From Deinandra increscens subsp. villosa (Eukaryota > Streptophyta > Magnoliopsida > Asterales > Asteraceae), in assembly GCA_039602395.1 (NCBI GenBank), contig JBCNJP010000023.1:89614177-89678176 (forward strand): a DNA stretch of 64,000 nt, read 5' to 3'. The translations under genes and the position numbers were made by a program. The notes under the pieces are model-generated. The model searched no databases, was not told the DNA's origin, and worked only from the letters and a program-made list of their open reading frames with translations. Each line of letters starts with the position of its first letter. Within the stretch, counting starts at the first letter, position 1. Below, one piece after another: positions 54,036 to 63,256 of this stretch.

Positions 54036-54072
<37 letters not shown>

Positions 54073-57000
54073 ATGTGTATATAATCACGCCATGATTTCT
54101 GTTTTATAGGATGGTGTCTTAAAGAACAAAAGCACCTATGAAATCATGTCGCCTGAAGATATTGGACTTCACCGATCCAATCATGGACTTACACTTGGAA
54201 AACTTAGGTAATATTGTTTGGTATTTGATCAACATATGTACTAATTTGTTCAAAGGCGTTCAGGTCCCAAAAGTCAAGGTGTGAAGTGAGAACGTCACAT
54301 ACGCGATATGTGAATCAATGTACAACTAAATAAGCTTTATGTACAAGCAAAAATCGCATACATCACATCTTTTTCAGATATCAACATTTTTATCAAGTAA
54401 CGAATCCATAATGTGATTAGAGGCCCTACTAATCCCACGCCACCCCCAAACTCAAACAGCGGTTGTTCAACATTCATGTTTTTTTTTTACAGAAGAATGT
54501 TATCTATTCTAATTTCAAATATATATTGTTGTTATACAGTGGAAGCCATGCTTTGAAAGTGAAGCTTTTTGAGGTAGAATGCAATGCTCTAGCTTATACT
54601 CAATGTTTCGCGATTGATCAAATTATTAGAAGACGAGATTATCTTTATTTGAATTATATTTTATATTATTCTAGTTGTGATCTTTTCCTAAATTATGTGG
54701 TTAGGAAACAATATATATTTGGGACCTTTGTTTGTTTCGTTCAATCAATAAGAGATTACCAATTACTTTCATGGTAATCAGAGCCAAATACCCTTTTTCT
54801 TTTCCCTAACCCTAATAAAATTTCCGGCCGCCACCATGGTGGAAAAAGATGACGGCGATAAACCCACTTCGTCGAACACCAACGATCACAAATCAATCCA
54901 TCCGGCCTTCACCGCCACCAACGTTCACCTACGTATACGCACCCTCGACGGGAAGAAAACAACGTATACGAACTGGGTGAAGCTATTCAAAAACCACCTT
55001 AAGATTTACAAACTCATGAACCATATCGACGGCACGAACCCTCCATCAACCGATGACCCTACATACGAAGACTGGGTTGAACTCGACGCGCTGGTTCTCC
55101 AGTGGATTTATGGAACAATATCGGATGATCTGCTTTCCCGGATAATTGCCGATGAAACGACTGCCCACAAAGCTTGGAAACAACTCTATGAAATCAACTG
55201 CAATAACAAACATGCTCGTGCTGCAACCTACGAACAACAGTTCTCCAACCTTACCCTCTCAGCCTGTTCCTCATTCGATGATTATTGCCAGAAGTTAAAA
55301 GACATCGCTACACAACTCGGCGATATCGAGCAGCCGGTGTCGGAAAGTCGTTTGGTCATTCAGATGGTCCGCGGGCTTCCGGCGGAATACGATACCGTAG
55401 GAGCAATTATTAATCAACAGTGCCCCACATGGGATCAAGCACGGGGCATGGTGGAAGCGGAGCAACAGAGACAGTCGGCAAAACCGTCTTCTTCCCGGGA
55501 ATCGGTGTTAGCAGCGTCCTCGCAACCAGCAGCAAAGAATCAAGATGCTTCCAACTCCGTCCGGTCACCGTATCCGAATGGGTACAAAGGTAATAATTAT
55601 GATCCAGTGAAAGCCGCACGTGGAAAAGGTCGCGGTGGTGCCGGAGGTCGCTATTCAGGTAACGCAGGTCGTGGAGGAGGCCGGCCAAATTGGACCGGAC
55701 CCCCTGGTTTCGTCGCTGCTCCCAACAGTGGGGTGGGCTCATATTCTTATCAACCTAGTGGGCCTAGACTTATTCAGTTTAATGCAAATGGTGGCCTAGG
55801 CAATCATTCCAACTGGAACCCACCTCCGAGTCCATTCCCCTCAAATCCGGCCCAGTATACTAGTCAACAGGCCCACATGCTAATGAACTCTCAACCTGCA
55901 GGCCCACCCGGTTTCGTGTATGTTCCACAACAACAAACGAGTTACAATGCTTTATCTCCCAATGATATTGGAGCAGCTATGACGACGTTGAATCTCAACA
56001 CCCATGATCAAGGGCAGTGGATCATGGACACGGGAGCATCGTCTCACATTACCTCGGACCCAGGTAATATCAAAATAACTAGTTCTTTACCCGCAAGTCC
56101 TATTTTTGTTGGTAATGGTACGCTTTTGCCTGTTAACGGTTCTGGAAAAGGTTTTTACAATATCCAAAATAAAACTTATCATCTTAACAACCTCATTCAC
56201 TCACCCCAAGTTATTAAAAATCTTATCTCCGTGCGTAAATTCACTACTGACAACCAAGTTTCAATTGAGTTTGACCCCTTTGGTTTTTCTTTGAAGGACC
56301 TCAAGGATGGCCAACTGCTTTCCCGCCACAATAGCAGTGGAGACCTCTACCCGATCACTCCTGCCAGCACTACCTTCCTAGCCGCCTCTGCTTCAGCCCC
56401 ATGGCATGATCGTCTCGGTCATCCGGGACCAACCGTGCTTCATTATCTTAGTCGTTCATTTTGTTTGAAAAATAATAAATCTGTTGATTCCTTGGTGTGT
56501 AAGTCATGTCAAGTGTCAAACAGCAAAAGATTACCCTTTCAGGATTCTGTTTCGCAAACTTTTCATGCTTTTGATTTAATGCATTGTGATTTGTGGACTT
56601 CACCGGTTGTCAGTAATTCTGGTTATAAATATTATATGGTCTTAATTGACAACTTCACCAATTTTGTGTGGATTTATCCGTTAAAATTCAAATCCGAGAC
56701 TCTAACCAACTTCATTAAATTCCACAACTTTGTGCAAACTCAATTCAACTATAAAATCAAAACCTTTCAATGCGATCTGGGGGGGGGGGGGGAATTTGAT
56801 AATAATGACTTCAAACAATTCGCCAGTGCACACGGTTTGGTCTTTCGATTTTCATGCCCTCAAACTTCTCAACAAAATGGGAAGTCTGAGCGTATGATTA
56901 GGCGGCTAAATGACATTGTTCGTGCCTTACTTCACCATGCCCACCTTCCATCCAAATTTTGGGTGGAAGCCCTCCACACAGCCACATATCTCCATAACAT

Positions 57001-59652
57001 CCTTCCCACAAGAAAACTTAATTACCAATCACCAGCCTTTGCTCTTTACCACCGCCACCCAACGTACGATCATCTACGCGTGTTTGGGTGTGCGTGTTAC
57101 CCAAACCTCTCCGCCATTCAACAAAATAAACTCTCCGCCCGCTCCACCCAATGCATCTTCCTCGGATATCCTTCGGATTTTCGGGGATACCGGTGTTACG
57201 ACCCCCAAACCGGTCGTGTACATCTCTCTCGCCACGTCATTTTTGACGAATCCTTATTCCCCTACACCAACCCACCCCCATCCTCCACGTATGATTTCCT
57301 CGATGAGGAATCTCCTTTTTCCGCTTCATCCATTCCGTTTCAATCACCACAGCCACACATTACCACCCAGGCCCAAACAACTCCCTCCTCACCTACGGCC
57401 CACTCCCCATCTTCGCAAGCCCAACCTTTCACACCCAATCTTACACCGACCCAAAGCCAAAGCCCTCCAAGCCCACATTCTACGCCTCCTACCCACTCCT
57501 CGTCGGCTCAAACTGACCCCCATCCATCCGCTGATTCCAACCAAACTCCCACTAATTCTATCGACCCCCCCTCAAATGTTCATCCCATGCACACTCGTGC
57601 AAAGTCTGGCATTGTCAAACCCAATCCCCGTTATCTCTTCTCTGCCACAAACATTTCTCCCCTACCCACATCCCATGTAAAAGCCTTGGCCGACCCTAAT
57701 TGGCTACGTGCCATGAACGACGAATTTAGTGCTTTGCAGGTAAATAACACATGGGAGCTGGTCCCACGACCATCTGACAGACCGGTGATACGATCGATGT
57801 GGTTATTCCGACATAAGTTTAAAGTTGACGGCTCGTTAGACAGATACAAAGCCCGACTGGTCTGTAATGGTAAGTCTCAAACTGTTGGGGTAGATTGCAT
57901 GGATACTTTTAGCCCAGTCATTAAACCGGGAACTATTCGAACCGTACTTTCCTTGGCGGTCTCTAAATCATGGCCGATTCATCAACTGGATGTGAAGAAT
58001 GCGTTCCTTCATGGAACTTTAGAGGAAACAGTCTATATGCAACAACCGCCGGGGTTTATTAATCAGCAACTACCTCATCATGTGTGTCGTCTTAAAAAAT
58101 CTTTGTACGGGCTCAAACAAGCCCCTCGGGCCTGGTACTCTAGATTTTCGACATTTGTCATGTCCCTGGGATTCACTCGTAGCCGTTGCGACACATCTCT
58201 ATTTATTTTCACTCAGGGGGACCAGGTTGCTTACTTGCTGGTCTACGTTGATGACATAGTGTTGACAGCTAGCAACAATCAGTTATTATCACAGGTTATC
58301 AACAGGTTGTCTAATGAGTTTGCCATGACTGATATGGGGCCACTGCATCACTTCCTTGGTATTCAAGTTACACGTGAGGTGAATTCTATTTTTCTAGGTC
58401 AACAACAATACGCTAGAGATATTCTCCATCGGGCAAACATGACTTCATGTAAACCGTGTCACACACCTGTTGATACAAACTCTAAGTTGAGTGCTACCGA
58501 GGGTGACCTTATTCCTGATGGATCTCTTTATCGAAGTTTAGCAGGGGCACTTCAGTACTTGACCATCACTCGTCCGGACCTCACATATGCGGTGCAACAA
58601 ATTTGTCTCTTCATGCACGCTCCAAGAGAACCTCACATGCTGTTCCTTAAGCGTGTCCTTCGTTACTTACATGGAACCATCGATCATGGTCTTCGGCTAG
58701 CGGCTTCTCCTGAACACAATCTAGTTGCTTACTCTGATGCAGACTGGGGCGGTTGCCCAGATACTCGTCGCTCAACATCTGGGTATTGCATTTTTTTGGG
58801 TCCTAACCTCATATCCTGGTCATCAAAACGACAACCAACTATTTCCAGGTCCAGTGCGGAGGCCGAATATCGGGGGGTGGCGAATGCAGTTGCCGAAGCT
58901 ACTTGGGTTCGCAACTTGTTGTTTGAGTTGAGGGTTCCTGTTCGACAAGCCACAATTGTTTACTGCGATAATGTTTCTGCAGTCTACTTATCTGGGAATC
59001 CTGTTCAACACCAGCGCACGAAACATGTTGAAATGGATATACATTTTGTTCGGGAGAAGGTCCAGATTGGTCATATACGAGTTCTTCACATTCCAGCACC
59101 GTTTCAGTATGCAGACATTTTTACAAAGGGCCTTCCACGGTATCTCTTTGATTCTTTCAGGTCCAGCTTGAACGTCACGACTGCTCCCCGTTCCAGCTGA
59201 GGGGGACTATTAGAAGACGAGATTATCTTTATTTGAATTATATTTTATATTATTCTAGTTGTGATCTTTTCCTAAATTATGTGGTTAGGAAACAATATAT
59301 ATTTGGGACCTTTGTTTGTTTCGTTCAATCAATAAGAAATTACCAATTACTTTCACAAATTTAGGCACTTTCGTTGTTTTGCGCTAAATGTTTGTAGTTT
59401 TAATTCGTTACAGCTTGGTTATAACTATGACGGGAAGGAACTTAATGATTTGTTTTTGCGCTTTAAATCCGTAGCTGAAACAAAGAAGGTAGTGAAAATT
59501 AATTACTCCTTTTCTTTCTTAGGTTCAGATGTTTAACCATAATTTTCTTTAATATCCATGCAAGAATTTTGGCCATCTGTTAATTGCAGCATCTTTTACA
59601 TATGTTCCAGGTTATAACTGATGATGACATTAGAGCATTGGTTTCAAGCTAA
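51893..59652 (+). CDS. Isopropylmalate/methylthioalkylmalate synthase-like gene, copy B, exons 2-9 without exon 1
   Basis: Exons: 51893-52106, 52222-52302, 52382-52471, 52542-52628, 54110-54207, 54540-54573, 59414-59488, 59611-59652. All are open, keep GT-AG sites and match copy A at nearly every residue. Changes include TIE to TLE, LFSRF to LFLRF and DDDL to DDDI. It keeps STHCHNDLG, the unusual HQSGIHQ and the ALVSS end. With no exon 1 between the N gap and 51893 it cannot encode the LRDGEQ half by itself. It is either a 5'-truncated tandem copy, an alternative 3' end for the exon at 11453, or a mis-placed allele. Intron 5 carries four MITEs and intron 7 a complete copia element. Confidence 0.75.
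52699..52910. mobile_element. MITE 1 in a TA tract, intron 5 of copy B
   Basis: Arms TCACCTAAGAAGGCTAGGAA (52719-52738) and its complement TTCCTAGCCTTCTTAGGTGA (52868-52887), with CACGTG-type words inside; flanked by (TA)n and (CT)n/(TA)n. Absent from copy A. Borders approximate. Confidence 0.7.
52987..53357. mobile_element. MITE 2 in a TA tract, intron 5 of copy B
   Basis: A palindrome: GACGTTAAAAAAATG ... ATGGTGGTTCTTTAGGTTAT (53037-53092) is mirrored by ATAACCTAAAGAACCACCAT ... CATTTTTTTAACGTCG (53278-53333). Flanked by (TA)n on both sides. No protein. Borders approximate. Confidence 0.75.
53391..53821. mobile_element. MITE 3 in a TA tract, intron 5 of copy B
   Basis: Arms AGGGGAATGTTAAAATGAAA and TTTCCATTTTACCCTTTCACT are inverted to each other, with inner mirrored words shared with MITE 2 (tatggtggttcttta, aaagaaacaccat). 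It is a related family; (TA)n on both sides. Confidence 0.7.
53843..54036. mobile_element. MITE 4 in a TA tract, intron 5 of copy B
   Basis: Terminal inverted words AGGGTGAGGTTCATTGTAGAC (left) and GTCTACAATGAACTTTTCACT (right) over 194 bp. It lies between TA tracts. The repeated word TTTCACATGTGAAAT lies at 53867 and 53889. No protein. Confidence 0.75.
54624..54771 (+). repeat. 5' LTR of the 4.7-kb copia
   Basis: 148 bp, TATTAGAAGACGAG ... ATTACTTTCA. Non-canonical TA start, present in both LTRs. Confidence 0.92.
54836..59200 (+). CDS. Copia gag-pol polyprotein, intact, 1454 codons
   Basis: Start ATG in context gccaccATGG. Gag about 20-230 (NWVKLFKNHLKIYKL, QMVRGLPAEYDTVGAII), then an Arg/Gly-rich stretch (GKGRGGAGGRYSGNAGRGGG near 263-283) in the place where a CCHC knuckle is usual; no knuckle was found. 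Protease WIMDTGASSHIT (DTG 398-400). Integrase with HDRLGHPG, MHCDLWTSP and FQCDLGGGGEFDNN, where a run of 13 G (56780-56792) adds glycines beside the second catalytic Asp. Reverse transcriptase with NWLRAMNDEF, LDVKNAFLHG, LYGLKQAPRAW and YVDD near 1137. RNase H with YSDADWGGCPDTRRSTSGY. Stop TGA 59198-59200. No other frame of similar size overlaps convincingly. Confidence 0.93.
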   Translation: MVEKDDGDKPTSSNTNDHKSIHPAFTATNVHLRIRTLDGKKTTYTNWVKLFKNHLKIYKLMNHIDGTNPPSTDDPTYEDWVELDALVLQWIYGTISDDLLSRIIADETTAHKAWKQLYEINCNNKHARAATYEQQFSNLTLSACSSFDDYCQKLKDIATQLGDIEQPVSESRLVIQMVRGLPAEYDTVGAIINQQCPTWDQARGMVEAEQQRQSAKPSSSRESVLAASSQPAAKNQDASNSVRSPYPNGYKGNNYDPVKAARGKGRGGAGGRYSGNAGRGGGRPNWTGPPGFVAAPNSGVGSYSYQPSGPRLIQFNANGGLGNHSNWNPPPSPFPSNPAQYTSQQAHMLMNSQPAGPPGFVYVPQQQTSYNALSPNDIGAAMTTLNLNTHDQGQWIMDTGASSHITSDPGNIKITSSLPASPIFVGNGTLLPVNGSGKGFYNIQNKTYHLNNLIHSPQVIKNLISVRKFTTDNQVSIEFDPFGFSLKDLKDGQLLSRHNSSGDLYPITPASTTFLAASASAPWHDRLGHPGPTVLHYLSRSFCLKNNKSVDSLVCKSCQVSNSKRLPFQDSVSQTFHAFDLMHCDLWTSPVVSNSGYKYYMVLIDNFTNFVWIYPLKFKSETLTNFIKFHNFVQTQFNYKIKTFQCDLGGGGEFDNNDFKQFASAHGLVFRFSCPQTSQQNGKSERMIRRLNDIVRALLHHAHLPSKFWVEALHTATYLHNILPTRKLNYQSPAFALYHRHPTYDHLRVFGCACYPNLSAIQQNKLSARSTQCIFLGYPSDFRGYRCYDPQTGRVHLSRHVIFDESLFPYTNPPPSSTYDFLDEESPFSASSIPFQSPQPHITTQAQTTPSSPTAHSPSSQAQPFTPNLTPTQSQSPPSPHSTPPTHSSSAQTDPHPSADSNQTPTNSIDPPSNVHPMHTRAKSGIVKPNPRYLFSATNISPLPTSHVKALADPNWLRAMNDEFSALQVNNTWELVPRPSDRPVIRSMWLFRHKFKVDGSLDRYKARLVCNGKSQTVGVDCMDTFSPVIKPGTIRTVLSLAVSKSWPIHQLDVKNAFLHGTLEETVYMQQPPGFINQQLPHHVCRLKKSLYGLKQAPRAWYSRFSTFVMSLGFTRSRCDTSLFIFTQGDQVAYLLVYVDDIVLTASNNQLLSQVINRLSNEFAMTDMGPLHHFLGIQVTREVNSIFLGQQQYARDILHRANMTSCKPCHTPVDTNSKLSATEGDLIPDGSLYRSLAGALQYLTITRPDLTYAVQQICLFMHAPREPHMLFLKRVLRYLHGTIDHGLRLAASPEHNLVAYSDADWGGCPDTRRSTSGYCIFLGPNLISWSSKRQPTISRSSAEAEYRGVANAVAEATWVRNLLFELRVPVRQATIVYCDNVSAVYLSGNPVQHQRTKHVEMDIHFVREKVQIGHIRVLHIPAPFQYADIFTKGLPRYLFDSFRSSLNVTTAPRSS
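59208..59355 (+). repeat. 3' LTR of the 4.7-kb copia
   Basis: 148 bp, one substitution compared with the 5' LTR, followed by CAAAT. Confidence 0.92.
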
Positions 59653-60979
59653 GAAGTTTGGTATTTATTTTATTCTTTAGTTTGGTTTGATTTGTTTCTA
59701 TGTTTATCAATAAGGCTATATAGGTGTGGATAGCCATAGTTATTTATTTATTTATGTTTTCTAGTATTTTAAATGTTATATATTGTAAATGACTCCTCTG
59801 TTTAAGAAGAGTTTATGTTTAATAATATTTGGTGAGTTCTTTGTAACCACCGATTGAAATGTTACAACCCTTCATTCAACCAACCAAACTCTTGTGAACC
59901 AATTCTAGATTCTTAAAACCAAGAATATATATGAAGAAATAAATAGTCTCGCTAGATAGATTAGATAGATTGAAGACGATTTGTAACTCTAGAGAGATGA
60001 TCTAGAGAATAGCTAAATCTAAGGGTTTTATTGATAAATTTGCATCCCAATCGGAAGTGTAGTAAAACCCATACTTAAGGTATAAAATGGGTGATCTTTG
60101 ATCCATCTTTGACATCAGCTATTTATAGAGCTTCCAACATGTTCCTGCCAGCACCTGCATATCCAACCCATCGATTTCTCACATGTGTCTTTCTGACCAT
60201 TTTGTTATCAATCCTCTCATACTCAATAAAACTAGAGATGGCAATGGGTCGGGTATGAGACGGTATTAATAATCCCAGTCCCATACCCGAAATAAAAAAA
60301 TGCATCACATACCTGGCCCAAACCCGCACAGGTATCTATTGGGTAATTACCTATCGGGTATCGGGTAAACCCGCAGAGTATCAAGTATACCCATTAGTTT
60401 GTTAAAAAAAACCCGTATGGATTTTAATATCGATAAATACATAAATACACAACAAAAAACATCAAATCTAAAAATATATAATGTTTCAGGCATATAATTC
60501 CAAAATGAGGTATTGTCTCCTTTCATATATTCAAAATACATATAAAAGAAATACATTCATTTTCTAAACAACGATATTAGTTGCTTCGACTTTTTATGAA
60601 TCTACATGTTACGTTGATTTGTTATGTCATTCTTACAGTTAGAAAAAATAACGAAGAATATCACTAATAAACCATCGCTAAAATATAAAATATAATATTT
60701 AGGACCTAGAATATATTTACCTCGTAACAATCTTCATAGTCATGCTCAATTGTTTTATAATATATATATTACGTCTTAAACCCATATTAAGTCATCAATA
60801 TATTTATTTTATCATTTTAAAAATATTTTTAACACCTATTTATAAAGAAAATAAATTTCACTAAATTCTAAACAAGTTTTATAATTGTTTCATTTAAGTC
60901 AAGAAAAAATGTTCACTAAATTATACTAAACAAGTTCTATATATCTTATGTTTAAGTAGTTGTTTTTTTAAAGAAAGTT
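59653..60979 (+). other. 3' UTR and downstream region of copy B
   Basis: Matches the downstream region of copy A to about 60225. Then 60226-60775 is present only in unit B: it holds GGGTCGGGTA and ACCCGCACAGG/ATCGGGTAAACCC words typical of hAT-like MITE interiors (tagagatggcaatggg at 60232), but a closing terminus was not found. After 60775 the match to unit A resumes. No gene. Confidence 0.5.
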
Positions 60980-61200
60980 ATTTTTGAACGGCAAATTTGG
61001 ATCACTAATGGAGACATTACACCACCCCACCCGATCATCTCCAATCCCCATCAGGGGGAAACTCACCACTGGTGAGAAAACCCCCTGGTCGAACTTGTAA
61101 CCCCTCATTTTTTATTCTTTTTGTTACGAGTTGAGACTTGAACCCAAGACCTCTTGATAAGAGATCATACACATTTGCCACTAGGCTAAGCTACTAGGTG
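60980..61200 (-). mobile_element. tRNA-derived SINE, 221 bp
   Basis: On the minus strand it starts ACACCTAGTAGCTTAGCC. The A box is TAGCCTAGTGGCA (complement of 61177-61189) and the B box GGTTCAAGTCTC (complement of 61133-61144), about 35 bases apart as in pol III promoters. It ends CGTTCAAAAAT. Flanking direct repeats are tttttttaaagaaagtt (60963-60979) and tttttttaaaagaaagtt (61201-61218). Copy A has the single empty site near 35470-35487. Not a functional tRNA: no cloverleaf follows the B box. Confidence 0.85.
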
Positions 61201-61228
61201 TTTTTTTAAAAGAAAGTTGACATTTTAA

Positions 61229-61600
61229 AAAGGCAAATTGGATTTTAACAATCCAAACTATGACTTATTGGTCGATAATAATCCAAACTATCAGTTTGGC
61301 AGCAACAAGTCTCAACTTTCACTTTCGTTCTCAACAGCAATCCCAGTAGCATAATCATCATAGATTTACACTTAATTTTCAGCTCATAATGATGATTTTG
61401 AACAAAATAAGGAATCTTCACAGCAAAAACAAACAGAAAACAAGCGTAAATCAAGTGTAAATGTATTTTGATTATGCTACTGAGATTGTTGTTGACAACG
61501 AAAGTGAAAGTCAGGACTGTTACTAGCTAAACTGATAATTCGAATTATTATCTACCAATGAGTCATAGTTTGGATTATTAAATCCAATTTGCCTTATAAA
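61229..61600. mobile_element. Foldback/MULE-like MITE, unit B
   Basis: Arms AAGGCAAATTGGATTTTAAC and TTAAATCCAATTTGCCTT mirror each other, and an inner pair tagcataatcatcatag/ctacta-type words mirror at 61345 and 61473. It is at the same position as the unit A palindrome (35505-36241) and has similar outer words (ATTGGATTTTAA, GATAATAAT), but different interior and size. Confidence 0.7.
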
Positions 61601-61664
61601 AAAAGTTTGACAATAATAAAAACTAGAGCGATTTGGTTATCATTTTATGATTTTACCACATAAT

Positions 61665-63256
61665 TGTTGGAATTTTGGGAGAAAAACTAGTGAAAATGGG
61701 TTTTTTCACTAAGTGTGAAAATGAGTTTTTCACCAACTTTGGACTAAAATAAAATACAGATAACATAGGTTGTTGCCTCTGTATTTAATGGGTTTGTGTA
61801 GTACGTTGTGAGGGCTTTCCAACGCATCAAACCACGTCCAAATCCGAGCTCGTATGAATGAGATATCGAAGCTCAAAGTTGAGGTCTCGCAACTTGTGAA
61901 GCTGCGAAAATTAGAGAGAAAAATGCTAAGTATAGCATGTTAACTCATCCCACATTGGTTGGGGATCAATACCAAAAGTGGTTTATAAGGTGGGAACCTT
62001 ACCAACTATTGTTTCCTTTAGTAGGACACATCCCTTTCGGACCCTGAGGGGTGCGAAGCACCCCTAACTCGCACTCGCACACGCGCACGCGCGTGGGCGT
62101 ATGAGGCGCTTTGATGGCGCACTTTGCACTTTGCACTTTGCACTTTGCACTTTGCACTTTGCACTTTGCACTTTGCACTTTGCACTTCGCACTTCGCATC
62201 GCCGCGAGCCGCTTGAGGTCTGGGCAGAGAGGTTCAAGCGGAACTGGGTTCAACCGGAAAAAATTCAGCTTGAAGTTCAAGTGGAAAAGGAGCTCCGGAA
62301 GATCAGTTCTTCCGGAAACAAGCTGTTACGCGGAGATTCCTGCGGATTGACAGCTGTAAACGCGTTTTGAGCTAATTAAGGTAATTCCGTGTTAATTAGA
62401 AATCAATTTGCTTATTTTTGTGTGCTCAACAAGTCATCCCCACCACTATAAATAGAGTCTCATTAGTTGAGGCAAAATACACCAGAATTCACAAGAATTC
62501 TTTCTCTATTAAACTCCTTCCTCTTCTCAAACACTTTCTTCCAATCTTCATCCTGTTCGTCAGGATCTTCAAGAACTCTGAAAGTTTGACTACGAATTAT
62601 TTTTGTGTGCTCAACAAGCTCATCCCCACCACTATAGATAGAGCCTCATTAGTTGAGGCAAAATACACCAGAATTCACAAGAATTCTTTCTCTCTAAAAC
62701 TCCGTCCTCTTCTCAAACACTTTCTTCCAATCTTCATCCTGTTCGTCAGGATCTTCAAGAACTCGAAGGTAAACTTCAAGCTTAGAGTTATCCCGGCCGT
62801 ACAATACGGTTTAGGCGATTGTACCCTCGGGAAACAAAACGGTTCTTCGGTAGACCCGAAATTTGTTTTAAGGGACCCGGGTTTTGACCCGAAGCCTTCG
62901 CCAAGGTTCTTTGGAACCTTCTTGTTTTTCCTTATACCAATATTAAAAGTTTTCTCAAATCAGTTTCTTTGACTCTCAATTAATATTTTTTCATTCAAAA
63001 ATTTTTTCCTTTAACTTTCTGTCTTTATTTCTTTCATTTCATTTGCATTGTAATTTCATTTTACTGTAACATTTATTTATTTCTTTGTATTGTGTATTTC
63101 ATTTCCGTGTAATCTTCTTTCATTTCCTTGTAATCGTATTGTAGAAGTAGATTTGATTTCAAGTATACTGTAATAGAATAGGTTTATTTCTTTTGTTGTA
63201 ATCGTACCCAAATAAAATATTTATTTTATTTTATTTTTACGAACGGTTTTCTTACA
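61665..63256 (+). mobile_element. Solo LTR, 1592 bp, ATAAT target duplication
   Basis: TGTTGGAATTTTGGG at the start and TTTTCTTACA at the end, flanked by ATAAT at 61660-61664 and 63257-63261. TATA boxes CTATAAATAGAG (62449) and CTATAGATAGAG (62633) lie in a duplicated segment of about 185 bp (62400-62570 and 62590-62770). A (TTTGCAC)n tract is inside. The frame 62418-62972 spans the duplicated leader and is not a known protein. No internal domain, so solo LTR. Confidence 0.8.
62119..62199. repeat. TTTGCAC heptamer tandem repeat
   Basis: About eleven copies of the heptamer CTTTGCA, the last two as CTTCGCA. Being 7 bp it opens frames on both strands (62101-62370, 61999-62280), which are artefacts. 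Confidence 0.95.

Larger units (their letters stand above)
54624..59355 (+). mobile_element. Complete Ty1/copia element with 148-bp LTRs, intron 7 of copy B
   Basis: Flanked by CAAAT at 54619-54623 and 59356-59360; copy A has the single empty site at 34341-34345. LTRs 54624-54771 and 59208-59355 differ at one base (agagatt/agaaatt). Both begin TATTAG rather than TGTTAG and end TTTCA. The primer-binding site TGGTAATCAGAGCC (54772-54785) has one extra A compared with the usual tRNA-Met site. The polypurine tract CTGAGGGGGA overlaps the stop codon. One uninterrupted 1454-codon frame. Short LTRs and single frame suit the Ale/Retrofit type; this is inference. Confidence 0.93.

Noticed and set aside
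54540..54625. Copia insertion breaking an exon of copy B
   Set aside because: The exon ends at a GT donor (GAG/gtagaa, 54573) and family sequence resumes at 59414, so the copia lies in intron 7.
61177..61200. A tRNA gene on the minus strand near the A and B boxes
   Set aside because: Only the pol III boxes fit; acceptor and anticodon stems do not pair, and direct repeats and an empty site show a SINE.
62101..62370. Open frames on both strands around the TTTGCAC repeat
   Set aside because: A 7-bp repeat opens all frames; no recognisable protein follows.
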